DNA from: a bacterium
GTDB taxonomy: Bacteria > Desulfobacterota > Binatia > HRBIN30 > CADEER01
Direction: 5' to 3'
Length of the DNA: 64,000 nt
NCBI GenBank assembly: GCA_030430165.1
Contig: JAUIGL010000024.1
Span: forward strand, 1 to 64,000
Made by a program: the position numbers and the translations under genes. This document shows, piece after piece, positions 16,088 to 23,992 of this stretch; the stretch's first letter is position 1; every line of letters begins with the position of its first letter. Under the pieces are notes generated by a model, which had not been told where the DNA came from, did no database searches, and was given only the letters and a program-made list of their open reading frames with translations.

Positions 16088-18958
16088 ATGGGTTTGCTTC
16101 TGGTGCTCGTCCTGTTGCCTCTGCTTGCTCCGGCCGCCGTCTGCGCGCAGACGGTCGGCGATCCGTTCCTGCTGGCCGACCTCAACACCGACCCGGTGGT
16201 GGCGTCGTCGAACCCGCGTGAATTCACCGCGATCGGCGACACCGTCTACTTCGTCACCGGCGACGGGCGGGCGTCCTTGTGGCGCAGCGACGGGACCGCC
16301 GATGGGACCGAGCGGGTCGCCGGCATCGGCATCAGCGGCAGAATCGACGATCCGGTTTTTCTGACCGCACTCGGCGACCGGCTGCTGTTCGTCGGCGAGA
16401 GCGGCGCCGCCGGGCGCGAGCTGTGGGTGAGCGACGGCAGCGACGCCGGGACCGGATTGTTGCGCGACTTGCGGCCGGGGCCGATCGGCTCGTCTCCGCA
16501 CGCGTTCGCGGTGGTCGGCGATCGCCTCTTCTTCGCCGCCGACGACGGCGAGAACGGTGACGAGCTCTGGGTCAGCGACGGGACCGCCGCCGGAACCCGG
16601 CTGGTCGTCGACCTCAATCCGGGCGCTGCGGGCTCGCTCCCCGAACAAATGACGGAGTTCGACGGCGGGGTACTGTTCATCGCAGCCAGCCCGGCCACCG
16701 GCGACGAGGTCTTCTGGAGCGACGGAAGCGTGTCCGGCACGCGGGTCGTTCGCGACATCGTCCCAGGGGAGGGCAGCTCGACCCCGAGGGGGCTGGTCGT
16801 GCTCGGCGACCGGGTGTTCTTCTCGGCGGACGACATCGATCGCGGCGCCGAGCTCTGGGTCACCGACGGCTCGGTCGACGGCACTCGTCTGCTGCGCGAC
16901 ATCCGCCCGGGCGAAGGCGGCTCGGACCCGCTGTCGCTCGCCGCGGTTGGCGATCGCCTGTTCTTCTCCGCCGACGACGGCGAGCACGGTGAGGAGCTTT
17001 GGGTGAGCGACGGAACTACGCTGGGGACGCAGCTGGTTGCCGACATCGTGCCCGGCCCGGATGGTTCGGTGCCCCTGTTTCCGGTCGACTTCGGCGGAAC
17101 GCTGCTGTTCACGGCCGATGACGACGCCACCGGCCGGGAGCTCTGGCGCAGCGACGGGACCGCGCAGGGCACGAATCTGGTCAAGGATATTCGCGATGGG
17201 CCAGCCAGCGCGCGGCCCTTCGAGGTGACGGTGGTCGACGGCGTCGTCGTCTTTGCGGCGCAGACCGACGAGGATGGAACCGAGCTCTGGGTGAGCGACG
17301 GGACCGAGACCGGCACCGCGCTGCTGGCCGACATCCAACCGGGAGCGGGCTCGTCGGCGCCGGCGGGTCTGCGCCTGGCGGCGGGATCGGTCTACTTTCG
17401 AGCCAACGACGGGGTCTCGGGCAGCGAGCCCTGGAGCAGCGACGGCGCCGGGGCGGCGCTGGTCGCCAACCTGGAGGCGGACGACGCCATCAGCTCGTCG
17501 TTTCCCTCGGGGCTGACGCGGCTCGGCGACCTCCTCTACTTCGTCGCCGACGACGGCCGTGCCGGACAGGAGCTGTGGGTGCTCGACTCGCGCGACGACT
17601 CGATCCGCATGGTGGCAGACATCAACCCGAACGGCGATGCGTTTACCGGCTTTCTGTCGCTGGTCCCCTTCGGCGGCCGGCTGGTTTTCACCGCGAGCGA
17701 TGGAACCAGTGGCGAGGAGCTGTGGATCACCGACGGTAGCGAGCAGGGAACCCGCATGATCGCCGACGTGCGCCCCGGCCCGCTGAGCTCGAATCCGGAA
17801 AGCCTGGTGCTGCACGACGGCAGGATCTATTTCGTCGCCGACGACGGCACTCTCGGCTCCGAGCTGTGGAGCAGCGACGGGACTACCGCGGGGACGGCGG
17901 TGGTACGCGACTTGAGATCCGGGGAGGTCGGCTCGTTTCCGGCTTTTCCGACCAGTGTCGGAGACGACCTGTTCTTCGTCGCCGACGATGGCGAGATCGG
18001 CCTCGAGTTGTATCGCACCGATGGTAGCGAAGCCGGGACGCGACTGGTCGCCGACATCAATCCCAACGGCGGCGGATTCCCGAACCCCGGCTTTCTCTAT
18101 TTCGCGCCGGTCGGTGACGAGCTGTTCTTCATCGCCGACGACGGCGAATCAGGAGTCGAGCTGTGGGCCAGCGACGGGACCGCTGCCGGCACGCGAATGG
18201 TGCGCGACGTATTCCCGGGTCCCGACAGCTCGTCGCCCTCGTTCCTGCGCAACGTCGACGGAACGCTGTTCTTCGTCGCCGACGACGGCGCGTTCGATCA
18301 GGAGCTGTGGACGAGCGACGGCAGCGACGCCGGGTCGATGCGGGTCGACGACATCAATCCGTTCGGCGACGCCTTCGGTTTCTTCACCTTCTTCTTCTCC
18401 TTCGGCACCGTCGATCGCACCGTGTTCTTCGCCGCCGACGACGGCGAAAGGGGAGTCGAGCTGTGGCGCACCGACGGCAGCGCCGACTCGACCGTACTGA
18501 TCGAGGACCTGGCAGCTGGTCCGACGGGCTCCTTTCCCTCCTTCTTCACCCACAGCGGCGGCGCGAGCGTCGTCTTCCAGGCGTGCACCGCCGAGCTCGG
18601 CTGCGAGCTCTGGCAGAGCGACGGCACTCGCGATGGCACGGTGGCGCTCTCCGATATCGCCGCGGGGCCGGAGTCGTCGAGCCCGGCCAACATCGTCTCG
18701 ATCGGCTCGCGCATCTACTTCACCGCGGCCGGCGACGAGACCGGCACCGAGCTGTGGGCGATCGATCGCCGATTCTGCGCCGGAGATTGCGACGGCGACG
18801 GCGCGGTCTCGATCGCCGAGTTGGTTCGCGCCGTCAACCTGGCGCTCGGCACGGCCAGCCTCGAGCGCTGCATCGACGCCGACAGCGACGGCAGCGGCGG
18901 CGTCGCGATCAACGAGTTGATCCGCGCGGTGCGCAGCGCCCTCGATGGATGTGGGTGA
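16088..18958 (+). CDS. Secreted ELWxSDGT-repeat protein with C-terminal dockerin-like EF-hand pair
   Basis: A 956-aa exported protein of unknown function. I chose ATG 16088 because it gives a compact signal peptide (LLLVLVLLPLLAPAAVCA); the GGTGGGGAG purine tract abuts it, which is tighter than normal, so the start is not certain. About 18 tandem units of roughly 50 residues follow. Each has a LFFxADDGxxGxELW core, then SDGTxxGT and DIxPGxxGS, the hyalin-like pattern that probably forms beta-propeller blades. Some units are degenerate (EPWSSDGAGAA, ELWVLDSRDDS). The last 60 residues hold two calcium-loop-like motifs (CDGDGAVSIAEL, DADSDGSGGVAINEL) ending DGCG. A similar pair occurs inside the protein at 724-5811. 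It likely acts at the cell surface in binding or adhesion. Confidence 0.85.
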   Translation: MGLLLVLVLLPLLAPAAVCAQTVGDPFLLADLNTDPVVASSNPREFTAIGDTVYFVTGDGRASLWRSDGTADGTERVAGIGISGRIDDPVFLTALGDRLLFVGESGAAGRELWVSDGSDAGTGLLRDLRPGPIGSSPHAFAVVGDRLFFAADDGENGDELWVSDGTAAGTRLVVDLNPGAAGSLPEQMTEFDGGVLFIAASPATGDEVFWSDGSVSGTRVVRDIVPGEGSSTPRGLVVLGDRVFFSADDIDRGAELWVTDGSVDGTRLLRDIRPGEGGSDPLSLAAVGDRLFFSADDGEHGEELWVSDGTTLGTQLVADIVPGPDGSVPLFPVDFGGTLLFTADDDATGRELWRSDGTAQGTNLVKDIRDGPASARPFEVTVVDGVVVFAAQTDEDGTELWVSDGTETGTALLADIQPGAGSSAPAGLRLAAGSVYFRANDGVSGSEPWSSDGAGAALVANLEADDAISSSFPSGLTRLGDLLYFVADDGRAGQELWVLDSRDDSIRMVADINPNGDAFTGFLSLVPFGGRLVFTASDGTSGEELWITDGSEQGTRMIADVRPGPLSSNPESLVLHDGRIYFVADDGTLGSELWSSDGTTAGTAVVRDLRSGEVGSFPAFPTSVGDDLFFVADDGEIGLELYRTDGSEAGTRLVADINPNGGGFPNPGFLYFAPVGDELFFIADDGESGVELWASDGTAAGTRMVRDVFPGPDSSSPSFLRNVDGTLFFVADDGAFDQELWTSDGSDAGSMRVDDINPFGDAFGFFTFFFSFGTVDRTVFFAADDGERGVELWRTDGSADSTVLIEDLAAGPTGSFPSFFTHSGGASVVFQACTAELGCELWQSDGTRDGTVALSDIAAGPESSSPANIVSIGSRIYFTAAGDETGTELWAIDRRFCAGDCDGDGAVSIAELVRAVNLALGTASLERCIDADSDGSGGVAINELIRAVRSALDGCG

Positions 18959-18997
18959 GGGTTCGCCTTCGATCCGACATCACGGTATCTCCCTACG

Positions 18998-19531
18998 ATG
19001 TTGATCACCCTCGACGGGATGACTCCGCGGGTCGACGCCTCTGCATTCATCGAGGAGTCGGCGCGCGTCATCGGCGACGTTCACATCGGCGCCGAGAGCA
19101 GTGTTTGGTTCAACACCGTGATCCGCGGCGACGTGTTTCACATCCGGATCGGCGAGCGGAGCAACATCCAGGACAACTCGACGATTCACGTCAGCGGCGG
19201 CACCCATGCGACGATCATCGGCAACGACGTCACGGTTGGCCACGGCGTGATCTTGCACGGCTGTACGGTCCGCGATCGCAGTCTGATCGGCATCGGCGCG
19301 ATCGTGCTCGACGGCTGTGAAATCGGCGAGGAGTCGCTGATCGCCGCCGGATCGCTGCTGGCGCCGCGCACCGTGGTTCCGCCGCGCTCGCTGGTGCTCG
19401 GCCAGCCGGCGCGGGTCAAGCGACCGTTGCGCGACGAAGAGATCGAAGACCTGCATCGCTCGGCGGCCGGCTACGTTGCCAACGCCGCCCGGTACAAGGC
19501 GAATGCCTCAGTGGAGGATCCAGGGAAATGA
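18998..19531 (+). CDS. Gamma-class carbonic anhydrase-like protein (left-handed beta helix)
   Basis: A 177-aa hexapeptide-repeat protein of the YrdA/PaaY/CaiE type. The zinc-ligand pattern of gamma carbonic anhydrases is conserved: H64 in STIHVSGG, and H82 and H87 in GHGVILHGC. The repeated I/V-G-x-x-(A/S/T) hexapeptides run from about 22 to 140, followed by an alpha-helical tail (LRDEEIEDLHRSAAGYV). It is cytoplasmic, with no signal peptide. It may hydrate CO2, but many close relatives have weak or no measured activity. It starts 39 bp after the ELW-repeat gene. Confidence 0.9.
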   Translation: MLITLDGMTPRVDASAFIEESARVIGDVHIGAESSVWFNTVIRGDVFHIRIGERSNIQDNSTIHVSGGTHATIIGNDVTVGHGVILHGCTVRDRSLIGIGAIVLDGCEIGEESLIAAGSLLAPRTVVPPRSLVLGQPARVKRPLRDEEIEDLHRSAAGYVANAARYKANASVEDPGK

Positions 19532-19673
19532 GACGAGCGGCGCTACTCTGCGGCCTCGACGGTCGAGACTCTGTTCGACGGGTGGCGACTGCGCATCGTC
19601 GGCGCCGGCCTGGCGATGGGCGGCCCGGTCGACGCGGTCGCCCGGCAAGCCGGCGAGCTCGGGCGTTGATCCC

Positions 19674-21140
19674 GTGAGCTTCCAAGCGACCAGGGAATCG
19701 ATCCGCGGACACGAGGTGCCGCAGTGGTTCGACGATGCCAAGCTCGGCATCTTCATCCACTGGGGACTTTTCTCGATCCCGGCTTTCGCGCCGCGCCTGG
19801 CGCACGTTTCCGACGCCTTTACCCAGCACTACCCGCTGTCGGCGGTGATGACGCCGTACACCGAGTGGTACGACAACGCCTTGCGCGTGCCGGAGAGCCA
19901 GTCGGCGGCGCACCATCGCGAGCACTGGGGGGATCGGCCGTATTCGGAGTTCCGCGAACCGTTCGAGGAAGGGCTGCGCCAGTGGGATCCCGCCGCCTGG
20001 GCGCGTTCGTTTCGCGCCGCGGGCGCCGGCTACGTCGTGCTGGTGAGCAAGCATCACGACGGCTATTGCCTGTGGCCGAGTGCGGTCGCCAATCCCAACC
20101 GCGACGGCTGGTGCTCGCGCCGTGACATCGTCGGCGAGCTCGCCGCGGCGGTGAGAGCCGAAGGCATGAAGTTCGCCGTCTACTATTCCGGCGGCATCGA
20201 CTGGTCGTTCAACCCGCGCCCGGTGCGTACCCTGGTCGAGTTCGTCGGCTCGGTGCCCGGCGGCGCCTATCCCGACTACGCCGAGGCCCAGGTGCGCGAG
20301 CTGGTCGAGCGCTACAGTCCGAGCATTCTCTGGAACGACATTTCGTGGCCGGCGCCGGAGAAGCGGATGTTGCGCTTGATGGCGGACTACTACGACGCGG
20401 TGGACGACGGCGCGGTCAACGACCGCTGGATGCCGCGCAACCTGGCACTGCGGGCGATCGGGCTGCGCCCGGTGCAGGCGTTGGTCGACCGCCTGGTGTG
20501 GCGGCACATCCGGCGCCAGGTCGAGCGCGGCGAATACGAGCCCGGCTTGGTGCCGCCGTTGCCGCCTCACTGCGATTTCCGCACGCCCGAGTACACCAGC
20601 TTCGCCGAGATCAAGCAGCGCAAGTGGGAGGCGACCCGCGGCATGACACCGTCGTTCGGCTTCAACCGCTTCGACGGCGAGGAAGACTACGAAGACCCCA
20701 CTGAGCTGGTGCGCAGCTTCATCGACACGGTGTCGAAGAACGGAAACCTGCTGCTCAACGTCGGCCCGCGCGGTGAGGATGCCTCGATCCCTTCGCCGCA
20801 GCTCGACCGCCTGGCGACGCTCGGCGGCTGGCTCGGTGCACAGGGGGATGCGATCTACGGCACGCGACCCTGGCTGCGCGCGGAAGCGACCACCTCCGAC
20901 GGCGACGCGGTGCGGTTCACCGAGAAGTCCGGCACCGTCTTCGCCACCGTGCTCGGCAAGCCGGCGTCGCCCAGCTTTTCGATCGAGATGCCGGCGGCGT
21001 TGCCGACCGATGTCGCCGAGCGCCTCGAGGACGGCGCCGAGATCGCGCTCCGCTGGTCCGGCAACCGAGTCGAGCTGATCGACGCGGCCGGGGCCAACCC
21101 GATCGCGCAGTCGTTCGCTTTTCGACCGAGATCGAAATGA
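19674..21140 (+). CDS. Alpha-L-fucosidase, glycoside hydrolase family 29
   Basis: A 488-aa retaining glycosidase expected to release terminal L-fucose. The GH29 hallmarks are QWFDDAKLGIFIHWGLFS near the N-terminus, the KHHDGYCLWPS block, and SPSILWNDISWP, whose D222 is at the nucleophile position. A later FIDTVSKNGNLLLNVGPRG is also typical. A short C-terminal beta domain follows (about 400-488). I placed the start at GTG 19674, since the in-frame ORF upstream gives only Arg-rich sequence. There is no signal peptide, so it is probably cytoplasmic and acts on imported oligosaccharides. Confidence 0.92.
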   Translation: MSFQATRESIRGHEVPQWFDDAKLGIFIHWGLFSIPAFAPRLAHVSDAFTQHYPLSAVMTPYTEWYDNALRVPESQSAAHHREHWGDRPYSEFREPFEEGLRQWDPAAWARSFRAAGAGYVVLVSKHHDGYCLWPSAVANPNRDGWCSRRDIVGELAAAVRAEGMKFAVYYSGGIDWSFNPRPVRTLVEFVGSVPGGAYPDYAEAQVRELVERYSPSILWNDISWPAPEKRMLRLMADYYDAVDDGAVNDRWMPRNLALRAIGLRPVQALVDRLVWRHIRRQVERGEYEPGLVPPLPPHCDFRTPEYTSFAEIKQRKWEATRGMTPSFGFNRFDGEEDYEDPTELVRSFIDTVSKNGNLLLNVGPRGEDASIPSPQLDRLATLGGWLGAQGDAIYGTRPWLRAEATTSDGDAVRFTEKSGTVFATVLGKPASPSFSIEMPAALPTDVAERLEDGAEIALRWSGNRVELIDAAGANPIAQSFAFRPRSK

Positions 21141-21164
21141 TCACCTGACCGGTCAAGTGATTTT
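21141..21164 (+). terminator. Intrinsic-type terminator after the fucosidase gene
   Basis: The near-perfect inverted repeat TCACCTGACCGGTCAAGTGA (8-bp stem with one G:T, CCGG loop) starts at the base after the stop codon and is followed by TTTT. A second small hairpin (CACCAGG-GCG-CCTGGTG, 21170-21186) follows. Confidence 0.65.
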
Positions 21165-21245
21165 CGTCACACCAGGGCGCCTGGTGCGGCGAGTGCTTTG
21201 ATCCGTCTGGATCATGCCGGGCCGATGCTTTAAAGATTGAAGTAG

Positions 21246-21614
21246 ATGGCCGACGACGAGTCCCAGGCGAGCGAAGACAAAGCCGCGCCGGTTTCCTTCA
21301 AGAAAACCCACGCGTGGATCTTCGATGCGACCGGCATCGCTCGCAAGGGCTGGCTGCAGATCATCGACGAAGGGCAGAACGCCCGCCCGGCCGACAAGGG
21401 CTGGCGCCCGCTCGCGGCGTTCCCGCGTCAGCCCGGCGCGACCACCCGCGTCCTGCTGTGGGCGGACGACGTCGACAAGTACATCGGTCGCATCGACGTC
21501 GGCGGCGACCGCCGCTGGATCATCATGGAGGGGCTGCCGGCGCTGCTGAGCAATATGAACTCGCTCAACTCGCTGGTGCAGATGGGCGTCGTCGGCGGCC
21601 CTCGGCGGCGCTGA
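21246..21614 (+). CDS. Conserved-looking small soluble protein, unknown function
   Basis: A 122-aa product I do not recognise. It has an acidic start (MADDESQASEDK), then a compact alternating segment rich in Trp (HAWIFD, GWLQIID, GWRPLA, VLLWADDVD, RRWIIMEG), which looks like a small beta-rich fold. No signal peptide or membrane segment is visible. Its last 50 bp overlap the 3' end of the convergent glycosyltransferase gene. Codon use is like its neighbours. The even spread of hydrophobic residues supports a real gene. Confidence 0.6.
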   Translation: MADDESQASEDKAAPVSFKKTHAWIFDATGIARKGWLQIIDEGQNARPADKGWRPLAAFPRQPGATTRVLLWADDVDKYIGRIDVGGDRRWIIMEGLPALLSNMNSLNSLVQMGVVGGPRRR

Positions 21615-23079
21615 GCTCGCGCTTGCGCCGCTCGCGTGTCGCCAAGAAGGCGACCAGCAGCGGTAGACCGAACGTCCAGGCGACTCCGATGAAGTGCGCC
21701 GCGGCGCGGCTGCGGCCGAGCCAGAAGGCGTACATGTGTCCGTACAGGACCACCGAGACCTGGCTGGTCCACAGCATGGTCCAGGCAAAGACGCGGCGGA
21801 AGCGACACCAGGCGGACGGCGCGTCGTCGATCAGCGCCCAAGGGAAGGCCCAGAGCGGGTACCAGATGCGGAACCGGCCGGCGGTGTACAAGTAGAGCAG
21901 GAACGAGTCGGCGATGCCGCCCGGCGCGCTTCGCCCGCGCCCGGTGGCGATCAGGAGCACGATCGCGGCGATGGCGAAGATGGCCGACGCCCCGCGCACG
22001 ACGGACCCCATGTTCGGATCGAACCAGTCGAGGGTCTGGTCGAGGTAGCGGACGACGGCGAGTGGCGAGAAGCTGGTGCCGCTCTGCGACTCGTCGAGCA
22101 CGCGCATCACCGGCGCCAGCCCGGCATCGGCGAAGGGTAGAAAGCTGAGCACCGCCGTCGCCGCGAACGCCAGCACTGGGAGTGCCGCGCCTCTGCGCCA
22201 GGTGCGCAGCTCCAGGTCGCGAGCGTACCCGGCTGCCAGGAACGGTACCGCCAGCGCGGCGCTCATCTTCGTCGTCACCGCCAGCGCCAGTGCGACCGCC
22301 GCCACGACCGGCTGCCGCCGAACCCGCAGGGCCCACGCGCCGAGCAGCAACCAGAAGATCATCAGTGCGTCGTTGTGGGCGTCGACGACGAACATCAACA
22401 GCGCCGCCGGATTCCACGCCCACAGCAGTGTCAGCGCCACCCGGCTCCGCTGCTCGCTGCCGCCGAGCAGGAGATACAGCAACGCCGCGCAACCTAGATG
22501 GCAGGCCAACCCGATCACCTTGAAGGCGACGACTGCGGTCAGCAGATCGCCTTTGCCGATCGCCACCGCGGTTGCCGCGGCGATCTCCCACATCGGGCCG
22601 TAGGGTGACGTCTTCTTCGCCCATTCGCCGGCGAGGTGGTGGTACGGCTGGTCGGGGAAGTCGGCCGGTGCGTCGACGAACGGGTTGCCGTCGAGGCTGT
22701 AGGTGATGTCGCCGCGCAGATAGTAGCGAAAGACGTCGTTGGCGTTGATCGGGTACACCGCCAGCAGCGGCAGCCCCATCAGTCCGGCCCACAGCAGCAC
22801 CTGGATCAGGCCGGCGCGGACGCGGCCGCCGCGGATCGCGCGATAGGCGAGGGCGCTGCAGGCGAAGACCAGGGTGAGCGCGGCGGCGTAGAGCAGCCCG
22901 GCGGTCATCGACGGCGCAAAGCTGCGCACGTCGGCGAGTCGCTGGCCGTAGCGCGGCGCCAGCGGAAAAAAGTAGGCAAAGCCCGTGTAGATGACGATGC
23001 AGTGCGCCGCCAGCAAACCCAGGGCGAGGGGAATCGCGCCAGACTGCTGCTGGCTGGGGGCTCGTTCGGTCGGGCGCAT
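21565..23079 (-). CDS. GT-C-fold integral membrane glycosyltransferase (mannosyltransferase-like)
   Basis: A 504-aa polytopic membrane protein with about ten to twelve hydrophobic segments. I chose ATG 23079 (MRPTERAPS) so that the first helix (IPLALGLLAAHCIVIYTG) is close to the N-terminus; the longer ORF begins in antisense of the next gene. The loop after an early helix contains NANDVFRYYLRGDITYSLDGNPF and the TSPYGPMWE block, features of polyprenol-phosphate-sugar-dependent transferases of the GT-C group. It probably adds a sugar to a lipid-linked or envelope glycan on the periplasmic face. The donor and acceptor cannot be read. Its 3' end overlaps the convergent small gene by 50 bp. Confidence 0.8.
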   Translation of the reverse strand: MRPTERAPSQQQSGAIPLALGLLAAHCIVIYTGFAYFFPLAPRYGQRLADVRSFAPSMTAGLLYAAALTLVFACSALAYRAIRGGRVRAGLIQVLLWAGLMGLPLLAVYPINANDVFRYYLRGDITYSLDGNPFVDAPADFPDQPYHHLAGEWAKKTSPYGPMWEIAAATAVAIGKGDLLTAVVAFKVIGLACHLGCAALLYLLLGGSEQRSRVALTLLWAWNPAALLMFVVDAHNDALMIFWLLLGAWALRVRRQPVVAAVALALAVTTKMSAALAVPFLAAGYARDLELRTWRRGAALPVLAFAATAVLSFLPFADAGLAPVMRVLDESQSGTSFSPLAVVRYLDQTLDWFDPNMGSVVRGASAIFAIAAIVLLIATGRGRSAPGGIADSFLLYLYTAGRFRIWYPLWAFPWALIDDAPSAWCRFRRVFAWTMLWTSQVSVVLYGHMYAFWLGRSRAAAHFIGVAWTFGLPLLVAFLATRERRKRELSAAEGRRRRPSAPAS

Positions 23080-23175
23080 GGGGTCGCAGCGGCACCGTAA
23101 CAGTGCCCGCCCGTCCTCGCCACGGCTCGGCACCGGACCCTTGACGGTGCAGCAATCGGTCCGTAAGAGGCGCAC

Positions 23176-23982
23176 ATGAGCCAACGCTCCCAGCGGCTAT
23201 CGATTTCGATCTTGGCGGTTCTCTGCGGCGTCGCGATCTTCGTCGGCTGCGGCAGCGACGACGACGACGAGTCGCGGGTTCTGCGAATCCTGGTGACCAA
23301 CGACGATGGCGTCGGTGCCGAGGGAATCGACGCGGTGGTCGAGGCGCTGATTGCCGATCCGCGCAACGAGGTGGTGGTCTGCGCGCCCGAATCCAACCGC
23401 AGTGGCAGCAGCGATCAGACCGGGCCGTCGGACTTCTGCGGCGACCTGGCGGTGCGTGCCGCGACCACGGCGAGCGGCTACCCTGCCACCTCGGTCAACG
23501 GCTGCCCGGCCGATGCGGTGCTCTACGCGCTCGACTCGCTGTATCCGGCCGATGCGCCGCCTGATCTCGTCGTCTCGGGGCTGAACGAGGGGCAAAACCA
23601 CAGCGTGCCGATCGCCGGCATCTCGGGCACCGTCGGCGCGGCGAAGACGGCGGCGCGCATGGGCGTTCCCGCGGTGGCGACCTCGCAGGGAATCCCCGAG
23701 CCCGATTACGAAACCGGCGTCGACGTGGTGCTCGATTGGCTGGCCGAGCACCGCCGCGAGATCCTCAGAGGCTTCGATCCCACCGAGATCGCCAGCATCA
23801 ATGTCCCGAGCTGTCTCGAGGGCAGCTTGCGCGGGACGATCAGCGGCCTGCCGCTGGCGGAGCAGGCGATGGGCGCGTTCAACGAGCCGGATTGCGTCGA
23901 CCCGCCAGCCGAGCCGCCGACCACCGACGTCGAAGCTTTTCTCGACGGCTACGCAACGGTGACCGCGATCGGCCTCGACTGA
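23176..23982 (+). CDS. SurE-like 5'/3'-nucleotidase, predicted lipoprotein
   Basis: A 268-aa phosphatase of the SurE family, which removes phosphate from nucleotides. The metal-binding NDD lies in LVTNDDGVGAEG (about 40-50), and the family blocks CAPESNRSGSS and VSGLNEGQNH...SGTVGAAKTAARMG are intact. Unlike the usual cytoplasmic stationary-phase SurE, it starts with a signal ending in a lipobox (FVGCGSDDDDE; lipidated C25), so it should be anchored outside the inner membrane. It diverges from the GT-C gene. Its stop is 10 bp from the convergent downstream gene. The substrate is unproven; an extracytoplasmic nucleotide-scavenging role is inferred. Confidence 0.9.
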   Translation: MSQRSQRLSISILAVLCGVAIFVGCGSDDDDESRVLRILVTNDDGVGAEGIDAVVEALIADPRNEVVVCAPESNRSGSSDQTGPSDFCGDLAVRAATTASGYPATSVNGCPADAVLYALDSLYPADAPPDLVVSGLNEGQNHSVPIAGISGTVGAAKTAARMGVPAVATSQGIPEPDYETGVDVVLDWLAEHRREILRGFDPTEIASINVPSCLEGSLRGTISGLPLAEQAMGAFNEPDCVDPPAEPPTTDVEAFLDGYATVTAIGLD

Positions 23983-23992
23983 CTCGCGGTGG

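Noticed and set aside
15881-17815. Long upstream extension of the arsR frame (766 codons in all)
   Set aside because: The extension is antisense of the ELW-repeat gene. ArsR is complete in the last 121 codons, with its operator directly before that ATG.
19532-19671. Open frame after the carbonic anhydrase stop (LFDGWRLRIVGAGLAMGG...)
   Set aside because: It looks somewhat protein-like, but it has no start codon before the stop of the previous gene and ends just before the fucosidase; readthrough is not supported.
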